A stretch of DNA of 64,000 nt. Origin: Lacticaseibacillus chiayiensis. Lineage in GTDB: Bacteria > Bacillota > Bacilli > Lactobacillales > Lactobacillaceae. The notes under the pieces are model-generated. The model worked only from the letters and a program-made list of their open reading frames with translations, searched no databases and had not been told where the DNA came from. A program made the translations under genes and the position numbers. Below, one piece after another: positions 24,968 through 34,092 of the stretch (its first letter is position 1; each line of letters begins with the position of its first letter). The stretch lies in assembly GCF_004123795.1 (NCBI RefSeq), contig NZ_MSSM01000005.1, positions 124,001 to 188,000 on the forward strand, given 5' to 3'.

Positions 24968-26781
24968 ACGAGAAAATCAGAGTATGGACTTATTTTAAGC
25001 ACAACACCAAAGACTTTGCGCATCACTGGGGAGCCTATTTTTTACTCATTGGTGTGACGAATTTAGTGGTCGGCCTCGCGATCATCCCGCTGCTGACTTT
25101 CGGTGCGCGCCAAGTCTTGCGCTTAGGAAAAGTACCTTACATCACGCGGACGAATTTGGGCCAGATTGTCACAGCCAAGCCAGGAACGGCATTCCTGTTA
25201 CTGCTAATTGGCTTGTTATTGCTACTTTTTGTTTACTGGCAATTTGCTTTTTTGTTATTGGGTATTCAGAATATTCATCGTCAGACGCGTTTAAGCTTTT
25301 GGCAAATAGCCAGTGCCACTGTTCATAAAACTCGGCGGCTGACGCTAACAACGATTGTGACACTGATAGCTTATTTCGGGTTGGTTTTTCCTTTCTCGAG
25401 TATTGTCTTTAATACCAGTTTATTGGCAAAGCTGACAATTCCTGATTTCATCATCGATTATATTTTTAATCGTTGGTATTTAACCGTTTTGATCGTCGTA
25501 CTTTATTTATTGGGCACTTGGCTGGCTATCCGCCTATTGCCGTTATTACCTGCCTTGATTCTCGGTGACGACCAACCGCATGCAGCAGTGATGCGCAGTT
25601 GGCGGGCAACACGTGGTCAGGCATGGCGAACACTGTGGGCGGTTTTGCTCATCATCATCCCGACGCTGATCCTTTCAATCTTACTAGTAGCTGCCCTATA
25701 TGCGTTTCAAACCTATTTAGACCAGCAATGGCAGCAATGGTCGCTGATCGGCGCTACCATCAACCTCGGTCTTTTACAAGCTATTCTATTTTTGCTCATG
25801 GTATTTTTCACTGTGATGCTTTATCAGCTGGCGACTTCACAAGCGGAAGCCTTTCACTTGATTGCCAATCAGGATCACAGTTTCCAAACTCCAAAACGGC
25901 CGCGCACATTGTTTTTCAGAATTGGCGCGTTGACATTAATCATGATGGTTATCAGCGGTACGAGTCTGTTTTACCATGAGTACCTCACCGGAGCACTAAC
26001 AACGCAACCACTCACGATCTCCCACCGCGGAGTTGATGATGGAAACGGTGTCCAAAATACGATTCCGGCACTGCTGGCAACAGCAAAGGAAAAACCGGAT
26101 TATGTCGAAATAGATCTTCACGAAACCAAAGACCATCAGTTTGTTGTCATGCATGATGAAAACCTGAAAGTCTTAACGGGCAAAGATGCCACGCCTCATC
26201 AATTAACCTTGGCTGAAATCACACAACTGACCGCGCGCGAAAACGGCCATGCTGCAAAAGTCGCGAGTTTCGACCAGTATTTAACTGCGGCCGAACAGGT
26301 TCATCAAAAGCTGTTGGTGGAGATTAAAACCACGCCGCATGACAGCCTGCAAATGATGGATCGGTTTATTCAGCGTTATGCTAAACGATTATTAGCCAAT
26401 CGCGATCAAGTTCATTCATTGGATTATCACGTGGTCAAAACGTTACGCGAACGAGTCCCGGCACTCAAGACATTCTTTATTTTACCGTATACGCTGGTTT
26501 TTCCAGAAACGACGGCAAGCGGCTATACTTTGGAAGCAACGACACTTTCAACCACCGTCACGGATCAAGCCCACGCCCATCACCAAGCGGTTTATGCGTG
26601 GACCGTTAACGACTCAGACGATATGCAGAAAATGGCCTTTATGGATGCAGATGGCATCATTACCGATCAATTAGGGACGTTAAAGGCCAAATTACGTGAA
26701 ATCAATGACCATCCTAGTTACGCAGAGCAGCTCCTGAATTACCTGAATGGTTATTCGATCGAGGATAATGCACCATTTTAA
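24964..26781 (+). CDS. Glycerophosphodiester phosphodiesterase with N-terminal membrane domain
   Basis: A 605-residue two-part protein. The first ~345 residues contain about seven hydrophobic segments, as in the 'GPDPase_memb' family. The C-terminal part (~350-590) is a GDPD domain: SHRG near 351, VEIDLHETKDH with the metal-binding E/D pair, VMHDE, and VEIK further on. It should hydrolyse glycerophosphodiesters, possibly lipoteichoic acid or phospholipid-derived, at the outer membrane face; the substrate is inferred. The start lies inside the pyrD stop (ATGA), so the two are co-translated, an unexpected functional pairing. Confidence 0.9.
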   Translation: MNEKIRVWTYFKHNTKDFAHHWGAYFLLIGVTNLVVGLAIIPLLTFGARQVLRLGKVPYITRTNLGQIVTAKPGTAFLLLLIGLLLLLFVYWQFAFLLLGIQNIHRQTRLSFWQIASATVHKTRRLTLTTIVTLIAYFGLVFPFSSIVFNTSLLAKLTIPDFIIDYIFNRWYLTVLIVVLYLLGTWLAIRLLPLLPALILGDDQPHAAVMRSWRATRGQAWRTLWAVLLIIIPTLILSILLVAALYAFQTYLDQQWQQWSLIGATINLGLLQAILFLLMVFFTVMLYQLATSQAEAFHLIANQDHSFQTPKRPRTLFFRIGALTLIMMVISGTSLFYHEYLTGALTTQPLTISHRGVDDGNGVQNTIPALLATAKEKPDYVEIDLHETKDHQFVVMHDENLKVLTGKDATPHQLTLAEITQLTARENGHAAKVASFDQYLTAAEQVHQKLLVEIKTTPHDSLQMMDRFIQRYAKRLLANRDQVHSLDYHVVKTLRERVPALKTFFILPYTLVFPETTASGYTLEATTLSTTVTDQAHAHHQAVYAWTVNDSDDMQKMAFMDADGIITDQLGTLKAKLREINDHPSYAEQLLNYLNGYSIEDNAPF

Positions 26782-26823
26782 GCCATTGATTTTCTTGTGG
26801 GTTTGCTGCCAAACATAGATAAA

Positions 26824-26870
26824 AAGAAGGCCTGCCCCATTTTCAGTTTGAAAATGGAGCGAGCCTTCTT
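26824..26870. terminator. Bidirectional terminator between the GDPD gene and mecA
   Basis: A long hairpin (26824-26844 with 26850-26870) of 21 positions with two mismatches and one G-U pair. It is followed by Ts on the plus strand and preceded by a run of As, so it works in both directions. Confidence 0.85.
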
Positions 26871-26907
26871 TTTCGATGATTGACAAGATTCAATTGTGTA
26901 ACTTATT

Positions 26908-27591
26908 TTATTTAAAGTAGTATCGCGCCGTTTCCAACGCGCTGGTTTCCATCAACCGCTTGCCATACTCTGACAAAACTGCAGAAGACAATGGCGAGCG
27001 ATCGCCAAATTCCAGAGCAACTGCCATCTCGTCATGTGCTTCGTTAGAAGAAATCTCATTGGGATAGAACGTTAATACGAGGTAATAATTTTGCTTATAC
27101 CGGTAAAGGTCGCTTTTGCCGCCTTCTAAACGTAGCGTATCCGCGAGACTAATAAAATCTTCAAAGTCCTTTAATTTCAAAACGAGTTCGGTTTGCGGAG
27201 CTTTCTTAGCATCAATATAACCACCTTCGTCGACTGCCTGTTGATCGTGTTGATCGTTAGCGTCTAAGCCCTGCAATTGCTGACGAATATAATCCGGTAC
27301 TTGGGTATCCGTACTGTCATCATCAGAACCGGTGTCGCTATCATCATTCTTTTGACCATTCTTACTGATCAACAATTCGAGCCCGGATTGACTTGGCATG
27401 ACCTGAAACGTCACGGCCTCGTTTGTGGCAAACGTATGGTCTTTATCGACTTCATCGAGGATGCTGTAAAAGAAGCTCTCAATCTGTTTGTGATTGCCAA
27501 GCAGATCCAAAACCGTAATTCCCCGCTGCGCTAGATCATCGTTACCTAACATGACCCGGATCGTATTTGCATTAATCCGTTCCATTTCCAT
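26908..27591 (-). CDS. mecA: Adaptor protein MecA
   Basis: MecA delivers substrates to the ClpCP protease. The 227-residue protein has the N-terminal substrate-binding domain beginning MEMERINANTIRVML, an acidic serine-rich linker (~80-100), and a C-terminal ClpC-binding domain with LRLEGGKSDLYRY and YYLVL. GAGG lies ten bases before ATG 27591. The neighbour spx lies upstream, as in many Firmicutes. An extended -10 promoter sits 68 bases upstream of the start. Confidence 0.95.
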   Translation of the reverse strand: MEMERINANTIRVMLGNDDLAQRGITVLDLLGNHKQIESFFYSILDEVDKDHTFATNEAVTFQVMPSQSGLELLISKNGQKNDDSDTGSDDDSTDTQVPDYIRQQLQGLDANDQHDQQAVDEGGYIDAKKAPQTELVLKLKDFEDFISLADTLRLEGGKSDLYRYKQNYYLVLTFYPNEISSNEAHDEMAVALEFGDRSPLSSAVLSEYGKRLMETSALETARYYFK

Positions 27592-27658
27592 GATTGCTGC
27601 ACCTCACTTTAGTCACGGAACCCTGACTTCTGTGGTTCATCACATGACCACTTACTAC

Positions 27659-27667
27659 ATTATAGCA
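27659..27667 (-). promoter_or_regulatory. Extended -10 promoter of mecA
   Basis: TGCTATAAT on the minus strand (27667-27659) is a consensus extended -10. The nearest TTGACG (27682-27677) is too close, at 12 bp, for a standard -35. Confidence 0.6.
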
Positions 27668-27718
27668 GATTTACTGCGTCAAGGCATTCTAACGCACGCA
27701 AACGCTATGATCAAGTCA

Positions 27719-28087
27719 AGAGCGTGAACTGGCGCGCTTAGAAGTCGGAGTATAAGTGGCCTTAGGCGTGATGGCCTGAACTTGGCCATTGCGTCTAAGG
27801 TCCTTAGACGCAGACTTCTGCGCCAGTGAACGCGTTTAAGCCAGAGCGTGAACTGGCGCGCTTAGAAGTCGGAGTATAAGTGGCCTTAGGCGTGATGGCC
27901 CGAACTTGGCCATTGCGTCTAAGGTCCTTAGACGCAGACTTCTGCGCCAGTGAACGCGTTTAAGCCAGAGCGTGAACTGGCGCGCTTAGAAGTCGGAGTA
28001 TAAGTGGCCTTAAGCGTGATGGCCCGAACTTGGCGATTGCGTCTAAGGCCACTTATACGTAGACTTCTGCGCCAGTGAACGCGTTTC
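27719..28087. repeat. Three tandem copies of a 124-bp palindromic element
   Basis: Units begin at 27719, 27843 and 27967. Units 1 and 2 are nearly identical; unit 3 differs at several places in its right half. Each unit is an imperfect palindrome: a left arm with CTGGCGC...TTAGAAGTC...GGCCTTAGGCG...ATGGCC and a right arm with GGCCATTGCG...CTAAGG...AGACTTCTGCGCCAG, flanked by GCGTGAA and GAACGCG. No coding potential is convincing. The array fills the space between the spx terminator (28161) and the mecA promoter (27667). The rest of the 27592-28283 gap holds nothing else recognisable. Inverted copies occur at 40332-40448. Confidence 0.95.
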
Positions 28088-28160
28088 GGAGCCGGATTGC
28101 CCAAGTAAACACGCCTTCAAAACCACGCCCTCTCCTGAAATTTGCGCTCCCAACTGAACC

Positions 28161-28198
28161 AAAAAAATGTCCCAACACTTTTGCAACGTGTCGAGACA
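28161..28198 (-). terminator. Terminator of spx
   Basis: An 11-bp stem with two G-U pairs (28168-28178 with 28188-28198), a 9-nt loop, and a 7-T run on the minus strand. Confidence 0.8.
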
Positions 28199-28283
28199 AT
28201 TTTGCTATATGATTAATGATCATTTGGCTGTTAACTTGTTTAAGTACAACAGTCACGCGGGTATGAGAACACGACTTACTAAA

Positions 28284-28682
28284 TTAAAATCCTGCCAATA
28301 ATTGCGCCTGTTGAAGTTCCAAGGTACGCACAGACCGCGGCAAAAAGCGCCGGATCTCGTCTTCGTTATAACCAACCTGAAGACGCTTGTCGTCCATCAT
28401 GATCGGTCGCCGCAATAAACCCGGATATTTCGCTACCAGTTTAATCAGCGTACCAGTCGACAATTCATCGATGTTTACTCCTAGCTCCTGGAAGATCTTC
28501 GAACGTGTTGAAATAATTTCTTCGGTACCCTCTTCGGTCATCATCAATAACCGCTTGATTTCATCCACGTTCAATGGATCAGAAAAAATATTACGTTCTT
28601 TAAAAGGAATCTTATTTTCCTTTAACCAGGCGCGCGCCTTCCGACAAGATGTACAACTTGGGGACGTGTATAAAATAACCAT
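28284..28682 (-). CDS. spx: Transcriptional regulator Spx
   Basis: Spx binds the RNA polymerase alpha C-terminal domain and controls thiol-stress genes. The 132-residue length is standard. The redox switch C10-T-S-C13 is present, followed by RKARAWLKE, and the ArsC-like fold contains [24 protein letters not shown] 28682 lies nine bases after AAGGAG; the longer in-frame start at 28763 covers the promoter. MecA, encoded downstream, belongs to the ClpC adaptor system. Confidence 0.95.
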   Translation of the reverse strand: MVILYTSPSCTSCRKARAWLKENKIPFKERNIFSDPLNVDEIKRLLMMTEEGTEEIISTRSKIFQELGVNIDELSTGTLIKLVAKYPGLLRRPIMMDDKRLQVGYNEDEIRRFLPRSVRTLELQQAQLLAGF

Positions 28683-28733
28683 GAGCGCTCGCTCCTTTTT
28701 CTTTGACGAGGAATCCTTTACAACTACAGGTAT

Positions 28734-28763
28734 AGTATACGAGATTGGATCAAAGCAGCGCAA
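28734..28763 (-). promoter_or_regulatory. Promoter of spx
   Basis: On the minus strand TTGCGC (28763-28758), an 18-bp spacer and TATACT (28739-28734), about 50 bases upstream of the start codon. Confidence 0.5.
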
Positions 28764-28808
28764 TCATATTTAGAAAAATAATTTTTTAAAATTTGAAACC
28801 TAATTTTT

Positions 28809-28844
28809 AAAAAACGCACTAGATGTTGTCTAATCAGCGTTTTT
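28809..28844 (-). terminator. Terminator after the MBL-fold gene
   Basis: An A/T-rich hairpin: AAAAACGC pairs with GCGTTTTT, with an inner TAGA/TCTA. It lies ~90 bases after the MBL gene stop, in an AT-rich intergenic stretch that holds nothing else clear. Confidence 0.55.
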
Positions 28845-28933
28845 ATAAGTTTTCTTGTGAAAAATAGCTCAAGTTATAATAACTTATTTTTTAACATTCC
28901 TCTCTCATTTTAAGAAAACAGTTATCAATACTA

Positions 28934-29671
28934 TCAGACATTAATTGTCAAGTCATCTGCCGCCATCAAAATTGGTATGCCCACCGCTTGCTTTTGGGCC
29001 TGCTGTTTCAAGGTGCTAAGATCGAGTTGTTGTGGCAAATGTGTTAATAAGAGTTGCTTCACTTCGGCATCTTTTGCTAACTGGCCGGCTTCGGGAGCGG
29101 TTAAATGCCAGCGCGGTGATGGCTGATCGGCCAGAAAATTGGTATCTGCCATCAAGAGATCTGCATTTTTTGCAAACGGTATCAACCCAGGAAAATAACG
29201 CGTATCACTTGTGTTGACCAGCACTTTATTGGTGCCCGCTTCAACAATCCGCACGGCAAATGCCGGAACCGGATGCTGGGTTTCAAGAAATGTTAATGTT
29301 AGCGGCCCGAGATGCAACGTACTATCACCCGAGTAACCAAGTCCTTGGGTATACGGACCAAATGTCAGACTGCCAAAATTTAACGGATCTTTAGTGTGAC
29401 CATAAATTGGTAGTGGTGCCACTTTTTTGGTACCTTTACGCAGCTGATAATAGTACTGCAACACACCGACATCCGCAGTGTGATCATGATGATAATGTGT
29501 TAGCAAGACGGCATCTAATTGAATTGGATCAAATACTCGCTCCAAAGCAAGTAGGCCACCGCTGCCTAAATCCATCAGTAAGTGATAGTCGCCACTTTCA
29601 ACCAAATAAGTACTCGTCGCGTGGCCGGCGTCCGGATAACCGCCAAGATAACCTAAAACTGTCAATTTCAT
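28934..29671 (-). CDS. MBL-fold metal-dependent hydrolase (RNase Z-like, YhfI type)
   Basis: A 245-residue metallo-beta-lactamase-fold protein. The metal motif H59-Y-H61-H-D63-H64 is intact, and further ligands appear in DTSDTRYF and LLLTHLP. The N-terminal KLTVLGYLGGYP strand resembles the YhfI subgroup of the RNase Z-like family; it lacks the exosite of true tRNase Z. GGGAGG precedes ATG 29671; the in-frame ATG at 29692 lies upstream of that site. The substrate is unknown. Confidence 0.85.
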   Translation of the reverse strand: MKLTVLGYLGGYPDAGHATSTYLVESGDYHLLMDLGSGGLLALERVFDPIQLDAVLLTHYHHDHTADVGVLQYYYQLRKGTKKVAPLPIYGHTKDPLNFGSLTFGPYTQGLGYSGDSTLHLGPLTLTFLETQHPVPAFAVRIVEAGTNKVLVNTSDTRYFPGLIPFAKNADLLMADTNFLADQPSPRWHLTAPEAGQLAKDAEVKQLLLTHLPQQLDLSTLKQQAQKQAVGIPILMAADDLTINV

Positions 29672-29739
29672 TGATTTTTTCCTCCCTTTCAAACTGAAAA
29701 CCTGCCAAGAAGTTTATAATAAGTGTGGAGGTGGTCGGT

Positions 29740-30246
29740 ATGTCCACAATACAAACAGTCTTCGGTAGCAAGTCGTTCCTTGTTAAACTGCTCGATGAGC
29801 GCCACGATCCGCAACTAAAATTGTTAAAACCGGCACAAACTGGTTTGGACTACATGATTTATGATCCAAGCGGCCGAGCAACGTTCAGTGCGCCATTGCG
29901 TTATGACGTCATCATGAGCTTGGGGTCAGCCGAACAAAACGGCTATGTGCAGTTCATGTATTTTAATTTGGATACGAACGATGTCAAAGTATTTCTATCA
30001 AAAATCAAACAACTCATCGATAACCATGATATCTTACTCGGCGAAAAGCATATTCTCTTAGCGCAAGAAGTCAAACACCCGGATAATTATTTGGTGGTTT
30101 CTGTCTGGCAATCCGGCAATGACTACTACGAGTTCAAGAATACCCCAGCGCTCTCGTCAGTCAAGGAATTCATTCGCCGCGCCGCTTCGGCTAATGGCTT
30201 TCATGAAGCGGGTTATACCATCATTGACGCCCATCAAAAGGATTAA
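29740..30246 (+). CDS. ABM-domain-like protein
   Basis: A 168-residue protein. Residues ~95-160 resemble an antibiotic-biosynthesis-monooxygenase (ABM) fold: LLAQEVKHPDNYLVVSVW, then YYEFKNTPALSSVKEF and a final strand. Staphylococcal-type heme-degrading enzymes share this fold, but no haem ligand can be named here, so that role is not assigned. ATG 29740 follows GGAGGTGG; a GTG at 29725 overlaps it. It is divergent from the MBL gene by 68 bases. Confidence 0.65.
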   Translation: MSTIQTVFGSKSFLVKLLDERHDPQLKLLKPAQTGLDYMIYDPSGRATFSAPLRYDVIMSLGSAEQNGYVQFMYFNLDTNDVKVFLSKIKQLIDNHDILLGEKHILLAQEVKHPDNYLVVSVWQSGNDYYEFKNTPALSSVKEFIRRAASANGFHEAGYTIIDAHQKD

Positions 30247-30412
30247 AACGAGCCGACCAAGTAAGTGGAATTTTTTACATGCTAATCCGTGAACTGGTAA
30301 GTTTTGGCTAACATCTAAGCATCAGAATTCGGCAGAACCGATCTCCAGATAATTAACCAACGTTATCGCTAATCGTCACTGGCCATTCTGGTGTTTTTGT
30401 GACGCATTTTCA

Positions 30413-32494
30413 TCAATCGTTAACCCACCGGCTAACCGGTCCGTCAACCATGCGAATCATGACATGTACAGTCGCTTGGTAAAACAACCAGTCAATCCCG
30501 GCGTAAATGGCAATCATCAGACTAAGGTAACGTGATGGCGGATTATCAAGATAACTATTCATCACACTAATCACACACAGTGCCATAATAATGCCAAATA
30601 CAAGTGGGACAGCAAAGATCACTGCTGCCTGACGGTAAATCGTGTGCCGAATCTGTTGCGGATCCATCCCCAAATGCTTGAGAATCTGAAAATGCCGCTT
30701 CTCCTGACGCACAGCGATGACTTGTTTAAGCAATAAGATACTGCCTGTCGCGACCACAAAAACCCCGCTTAACAATAAGATCAAAAATAGTAAAAAGCCA
30801 TATAACGTACTGACAAAATTCTGCTGCGATGCTTGCAGCCCGATCGGATTACGCCAAAAGTTCATTTTGGCGCTTACCCGATTAGTGACCTTCAAATCGT
30901 CACCTGCCCGTTCGTTGGCACCAATATTGACGTACTCTTGCAGATTCTGGCTATTGTCCAAATGCTGCAGTTGTGTTAGTGCCCGGCGCGCGGCTTTGGT
31001 TTTAGGCAGCTTAGCCATATATAGCCGGTCCGGGGTGCCTTCTAACATGTCAAATGTCTGATCACTAACCAGCAATCCCCGGTCAAAATAGTTATTACTC
31101 CCAGTTGGGAAAAGATTGGTCGTCCGGGTAAGCCGAAGTGACGTATCACTGCCTGGTAACATAATTGCTCGATTCGGATTACGCCGCGCGCCAACTGGTT
31201 GAAACCCGGTTCTGGTTGGTAACATTAGTTGAGCTTCTCGTTGCCGTAATCGAACTGGGGTTAAACTCCTTTGAAGTCGTGCTGCTCGACGATAATCACG
31301 TATTGCAACGACATTGTAAACACCAGGCTGCTTGCGAACCTGGCCAACTTGATCCCTTAGCCGAATCTCGGCATATAAAAGTTTAGACGAAATAGTGATC
31401 GCATGGGTCGGCTTAACCCTAGCTTTTTTTAAAACGTCCGTCACGTTATCAACGCCGATGCCGGATGCCACGACAGTCGTCGGAATTTCGCGTAACACCA
31501 GTTCTTGTTTGTACTGAAATAACATAACTGAACTACCAAGCATGGTTATCGTCACTGCACAAAGCAGAGTCGTTAGCCACAGTGAATGGGCATTGCCGTG
31601 CAACCGTTTGATAATCAGATGACGGGAAATCCCGCTTGCGTTGCGATTCTGCATTTCATGATGGCGCTGAAACCACGCCACCAATCCCGGAAGAAAATCG
31701 GCAAAGACCAAAAATAGCCCCAGTAACAAAGCCACCACGACTACGAACAATAAAATCGGCAGCACGATTCGACTCGGAATCCATGGCAGCAAGCGCATCA
31801 AACTGCCGCTAATCGGCAGCAGGCGCAACATGGTTAATAAACTACCAACCAGTAACGTGAAACCACCAATGCCAAGCCAAAAACGCCACAAGGTTTGGGG
31901 CTTAGGCGCAACTGGTACATCTTGTTGCCGAATGAATTGGCGAAGTGGATTTTGGACATAAATGGCGTTAACCGCACCGATTAACAGATAGACAACGCCC
32001 ATCAATGTCAAAACATCCAACAATGCTGACGGCGAAACCATAAAACCGATCGGCGTATGCAAAGCCATCAGGCGAATCAACACCATGCCTAATAATGGCG
32101 ACAGAATAAGCCCCAGCAAGACCCCAGCCACAAACCCGATAACACCGACAATCAAGCTTTCAAGAAACACGTTCAAGCCAAGTTTAGCCCCAGATAGTCC
32201 CAAAAGTCGGTACAAGCCGATCTCCTGGTCACGGCGGGCAATTAACAGGCTATTTAAATACAACAGGAAACTAATCGAAAACAAAGCCAACAGGACCATG
32301 ACAATCATCAACAGACTTGGTACGATATCTAGACTGCCTAGGCGCTTGCTGGCATCGCTCAAAATTAACCGATTGTTCGCCACCGTGCCAATCGCATACA
32401 TAATGGCGTTGATTAACGCAGCAATCATAATCTGCAAGCCGTCTTCGTGCCGATGTTGCACAAGGTTGGTCTTAATCTGTTGCCACACGTGCAT
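30413..32494 (-). CDS. Bce-type ABC transporter permease (BceB-like)
   Basis: A 693-residue FtsX-family permease. Hydrophobic segments come in groups at the N-terminus (~20-40, 55-85, 105-145, 150-180, 205-225, 235-270), one near 310-330, then a large presumed extracellular domain (~335-550), then three segments (~565-590, 620-650, 655-675). This ten-helix plan with a big loop between helices 7 and 8 defines BceB-type peptide sensors/transporters. The start overlaps the ATPase gene by 23 bases, with GGAGG just before it. It acts with the downstream two-component genes on the other strand. Confidence 0.9.
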   Translation of the reverse strand: MHVWQQIKTNLVQHRHEDGLQIMIAALINAIMYAIGTVANNRLILSDASKRLGSLDIVPSLLMIVMVLLALFSISFLLYLNSLLIARRDQEIGLYRLLGLSGAKLGLNVFLESLIVGVIGFVAGVLLGLILSPLLGMVLIRLMALHTPIGFMVSPSALLDVLTLMGVVYLLIGAVNAIYVQNPLRQFIRQQDVPVAPKPQTLWRFWLGIGGFTLLVGSLLTMLRLLPISGSLMRLLPWIPSRIVLPILLFVVVVALLLGLFLVFADFLPGLVAWFQRHHEMQNRNASGISRHLIIKRLHGNAHSLWLTTLLCAVTITMLGSSVMLFQYKQELVLREIPTTVVASGIGVDNVTDVLKKARVKPTHAITISSKLLYAEIRLRDQVGQVRKQPGVYNVVAIRDYRRAARLQRSLTPVRLRQREAQLMLPTRTGFQPVGARRNPNRAIMLPGSDTSLRLTRTTNLFPTGSNNYFDRGLLVSDQTFDMLEGTPDRLYMAKLPKTKAARRALTQLQHLDNSQNLQEYVNIGANERAGDDLKVTNRVSAKMNFWRNPIGLQASQQNFVSTLYGFLLFLILLLSGVFVVATGSILLLKQVIAVRQEKRHFQILKHLGMDPQQIRHTIYRQAAVIFAVPLVFGIIMALCVISVMNSYLDNPPSRYLSLMIAIYAGIDWLFYQATVHVMIRMVDGPVSRWVND

Positions 32495-33242
32495 GGCCTC
32501 CTCCGCTCACCGTCGCTTCCATATCAATAATACGATCAAAGAACTGCTCACGGGATTTGCCGCGGGTGACTTCAGCAAAAAAAGCCCCGTCTTTAATGAA
32601 AATAATCCGACTGGCAAAACTAGCCGTGAACGGATCATGGGTGACCATCAAAATCGTGGTTTTCTCTTGCTGATTTAATTGCTGGAGATACCTTAAGAAA
32701 TCTGTCGCTGCCAATGAATCAAGACTTCCGGTCGGTTCATCAGCCAGTAACAGACTCGGTTGCGTAATCACCGCCCGCGCAGCCGCGACTCGCTGCCGCT
32801 GCCCCATGCTTAACTCGCCAGGAAATGCTTTTAATAACGGACCTAGATTGAGATGCTGTGACACCGTACGCAGGCGCTCAGCCCGATCCGGTTGAACCTG
32901 ACGTTGCAGCGTCAATGGTAAAAGGATATTTTGTGCGACCGTCATATCGTCTAACAAATTAAAATCTTGAAAGACAAAGCCCAGATGATCACGGCGGAAT
33001 GCGGCTTGTTGGCTTTCATTCAAGGCTTCCAGATCATATCCGGCAATTTTGACTTTACCCGTGCTGGGGGTCTCAATTGTTGCCAAAATATTCAGTAAGG
33101 TCGACTTGCCGGCACCACTTGGCCCCATGATGCCGATGAATTCGCCAGCTGCAACCTGAAAGCTGAGGTCATTTAAAGCGCGAACCCGATCATGTCGCTG
33201 TCCGAAAATTTTACTTAAATTAGAAACTTCTAAAATTGCCAT
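32472..33242 (-). CDS. Bce-type ABC transporter ATPase (BceA-like)
   Basis: A 256-residue ATPase. Walker A is GPSGAGKST (40-48), the Q-loop follows FVFQDFNLLD, the signature is LSMGQRQR (one change from LSGGQ) and the Walker B is LLLADEPTGSLD. GGAGGT precedes ATG 33242. It pairs with the FtsX-type permease. Bce modules confer resistance to cell-wall-active peptides such as bacitracin or nisin and are known in L. casei; the peptide recognised here cannot be told from sequence. Confidence 0.93.
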   Translation of the reverse strand: MAILEVSNLSKIFGQRHDRVRALNDLSFQVAAGEFIGIMGPSGAGKSTLLNILATIETPSTGKVKIAGYDLEALNESQQAAFRRDHLGFVFQDFNLLDDMTVAQNILLPLTLQRQVQPDRAERLRTVSQHLNLGPLLKAFPGELSMGQRQRVAAARAVITQPSLLLADEPTGSLDSLAATDFLRYLQQLNQQEKTTILMVTHDPFTASFASRIIFIKDGAFFAEVTRGKSREQFFDRIIDMEATVSGGGHARVATD

Positions 33243-33355
33243 GGCTTACCTCCGTCATCATTTTACCAAAAACCAGTGTCGACTGCTGTTCATCGTTTTC
33301 ACTACAACCTGCCCATATCAGCGTTATTTTCTTATTAACCAACCGTTCTTGCGGC

Positions 33356-33384
33356 TTGTGCTCCGTAGCTAAAACTTATACGAT
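33356..33384 (+). promoter_or_regulatory. Candidate promoter of the response regulator gene
   Basis: TTGTGC (33356-33361), a 17-bp spacer and TACGAT (33379-33384), ending 24 bases before the GTG start. Both hexamers deviate from consensus. Confidence 0.4.
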
Positions 33385-33408
33385 AAGTGCAGGAATGGAG
33401 TTGATCAC

Positions 33409-34083
33409 GTGTTTAAAATTATGATTGTAGAAGATGATCAGACCATCAGTGGCCTGATCGCTGACAACCTAAAAAAATGGCAGTTCGAACCAGTCGTTGT
33501 GACCGATTTTAACGCTGTCTTCGATGATTTTCTGCAAGAAAAGCCTCACTTGGTTTTACTGGACATCAATTTGCCGGTGTTTGACGGTTATTACTGGGTG
33601 CAAAAGATTCGCGAAGTCTCTAAGGTGCCAGTTATCTTTATCTCAAGCCGCAACACTAATATGGACATGGTCATGGCCATGAACATGGGTGCCGATGACT
33701 TCTTAAATAAGCCGTTCGCGATGGAAGTCTTGATCGCCAAAATCAACGCATTATTGCGCAGAACCTATAATTACGCCGATCAAGGAACGGATGTTTTGGA
33801 ACATAACGGCCTTATGTTGAACTTAAAAAATGGTATGGCGCAGGTTAATAATAATGAAATTAATCTTTCAAAAAATGAGTACAAGCTACTACAGATTCTC
33901 ATGCGGCAACATGGGCAAATCGTCAGTCGATCCCGTCTCTTGAAGGATCTCTGGCAAGATGAACGTTTTGTGGATGATAATACGCTGACGGTTAACATCA
34001 ATCGCTTACGCAAAAAAATCGAAGAAGCCGGCTTAAAAGATTATATTCAAACTAAAGTCGGTCAAGGTTATATCGTTCCTTAG
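33409..34083 (+). CDS. OmpR-family response regulator (BceR-like)
   Basis: A 224-residue response regulator. The receiver domain has the acidic pair E8-D9-D10, phosphorylation site D52 in LLDINLP, and the conserved lysine in LNKPF (~101). The C-terminal winged helix (~130-222) ends LRKKIEE...TKVGQGYIV. The GTG start follows GGAG by eight bases. It is divergent from bceA by 166 bases, which hold the promoters of both units, and precedes the sensor kinase gene by nine bases. Confidence 0.93.
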   Translation: MFKIMIVEDDQTISGLIADNLKKWQFEPVVVTDFNAVFDDFLQEKPHLVLLDINLPVFDGYYWVQKIREVSKVPVIFISSRNTNMDMVMAMNMGADDFLNKPFAMEVLIAKINALLRRTYNYADQGTDVLEHNGLMLNLKNGMAQVNNNEINLSKNEYKLLQILMRQHGQIVSRSRLLKDLWQDERFVDDNTLTVNINRLRKKIEEAGLKDYIQTKVGQGYIVP

Positions 34084-34092
34084 GAGGCTGCC

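Noticed and set aside
27719-28087. CRISPR-like array
   Set aside because: Units are 124 bp, contiguous and self-palindromic, with no unique spacers and no cas genes nearby.
28053-28256. 67-codon open frame on the minus strand between spx and mecA
   Set aside because: It spans the repeat edge and the spx terminator, and lacks a ribosome binding site.
32085-32678. 197-codon open frame on the plus strand
   Set aside because: Antisense to the Bce permease and ATPase genes; composition is that of a complementary frame.
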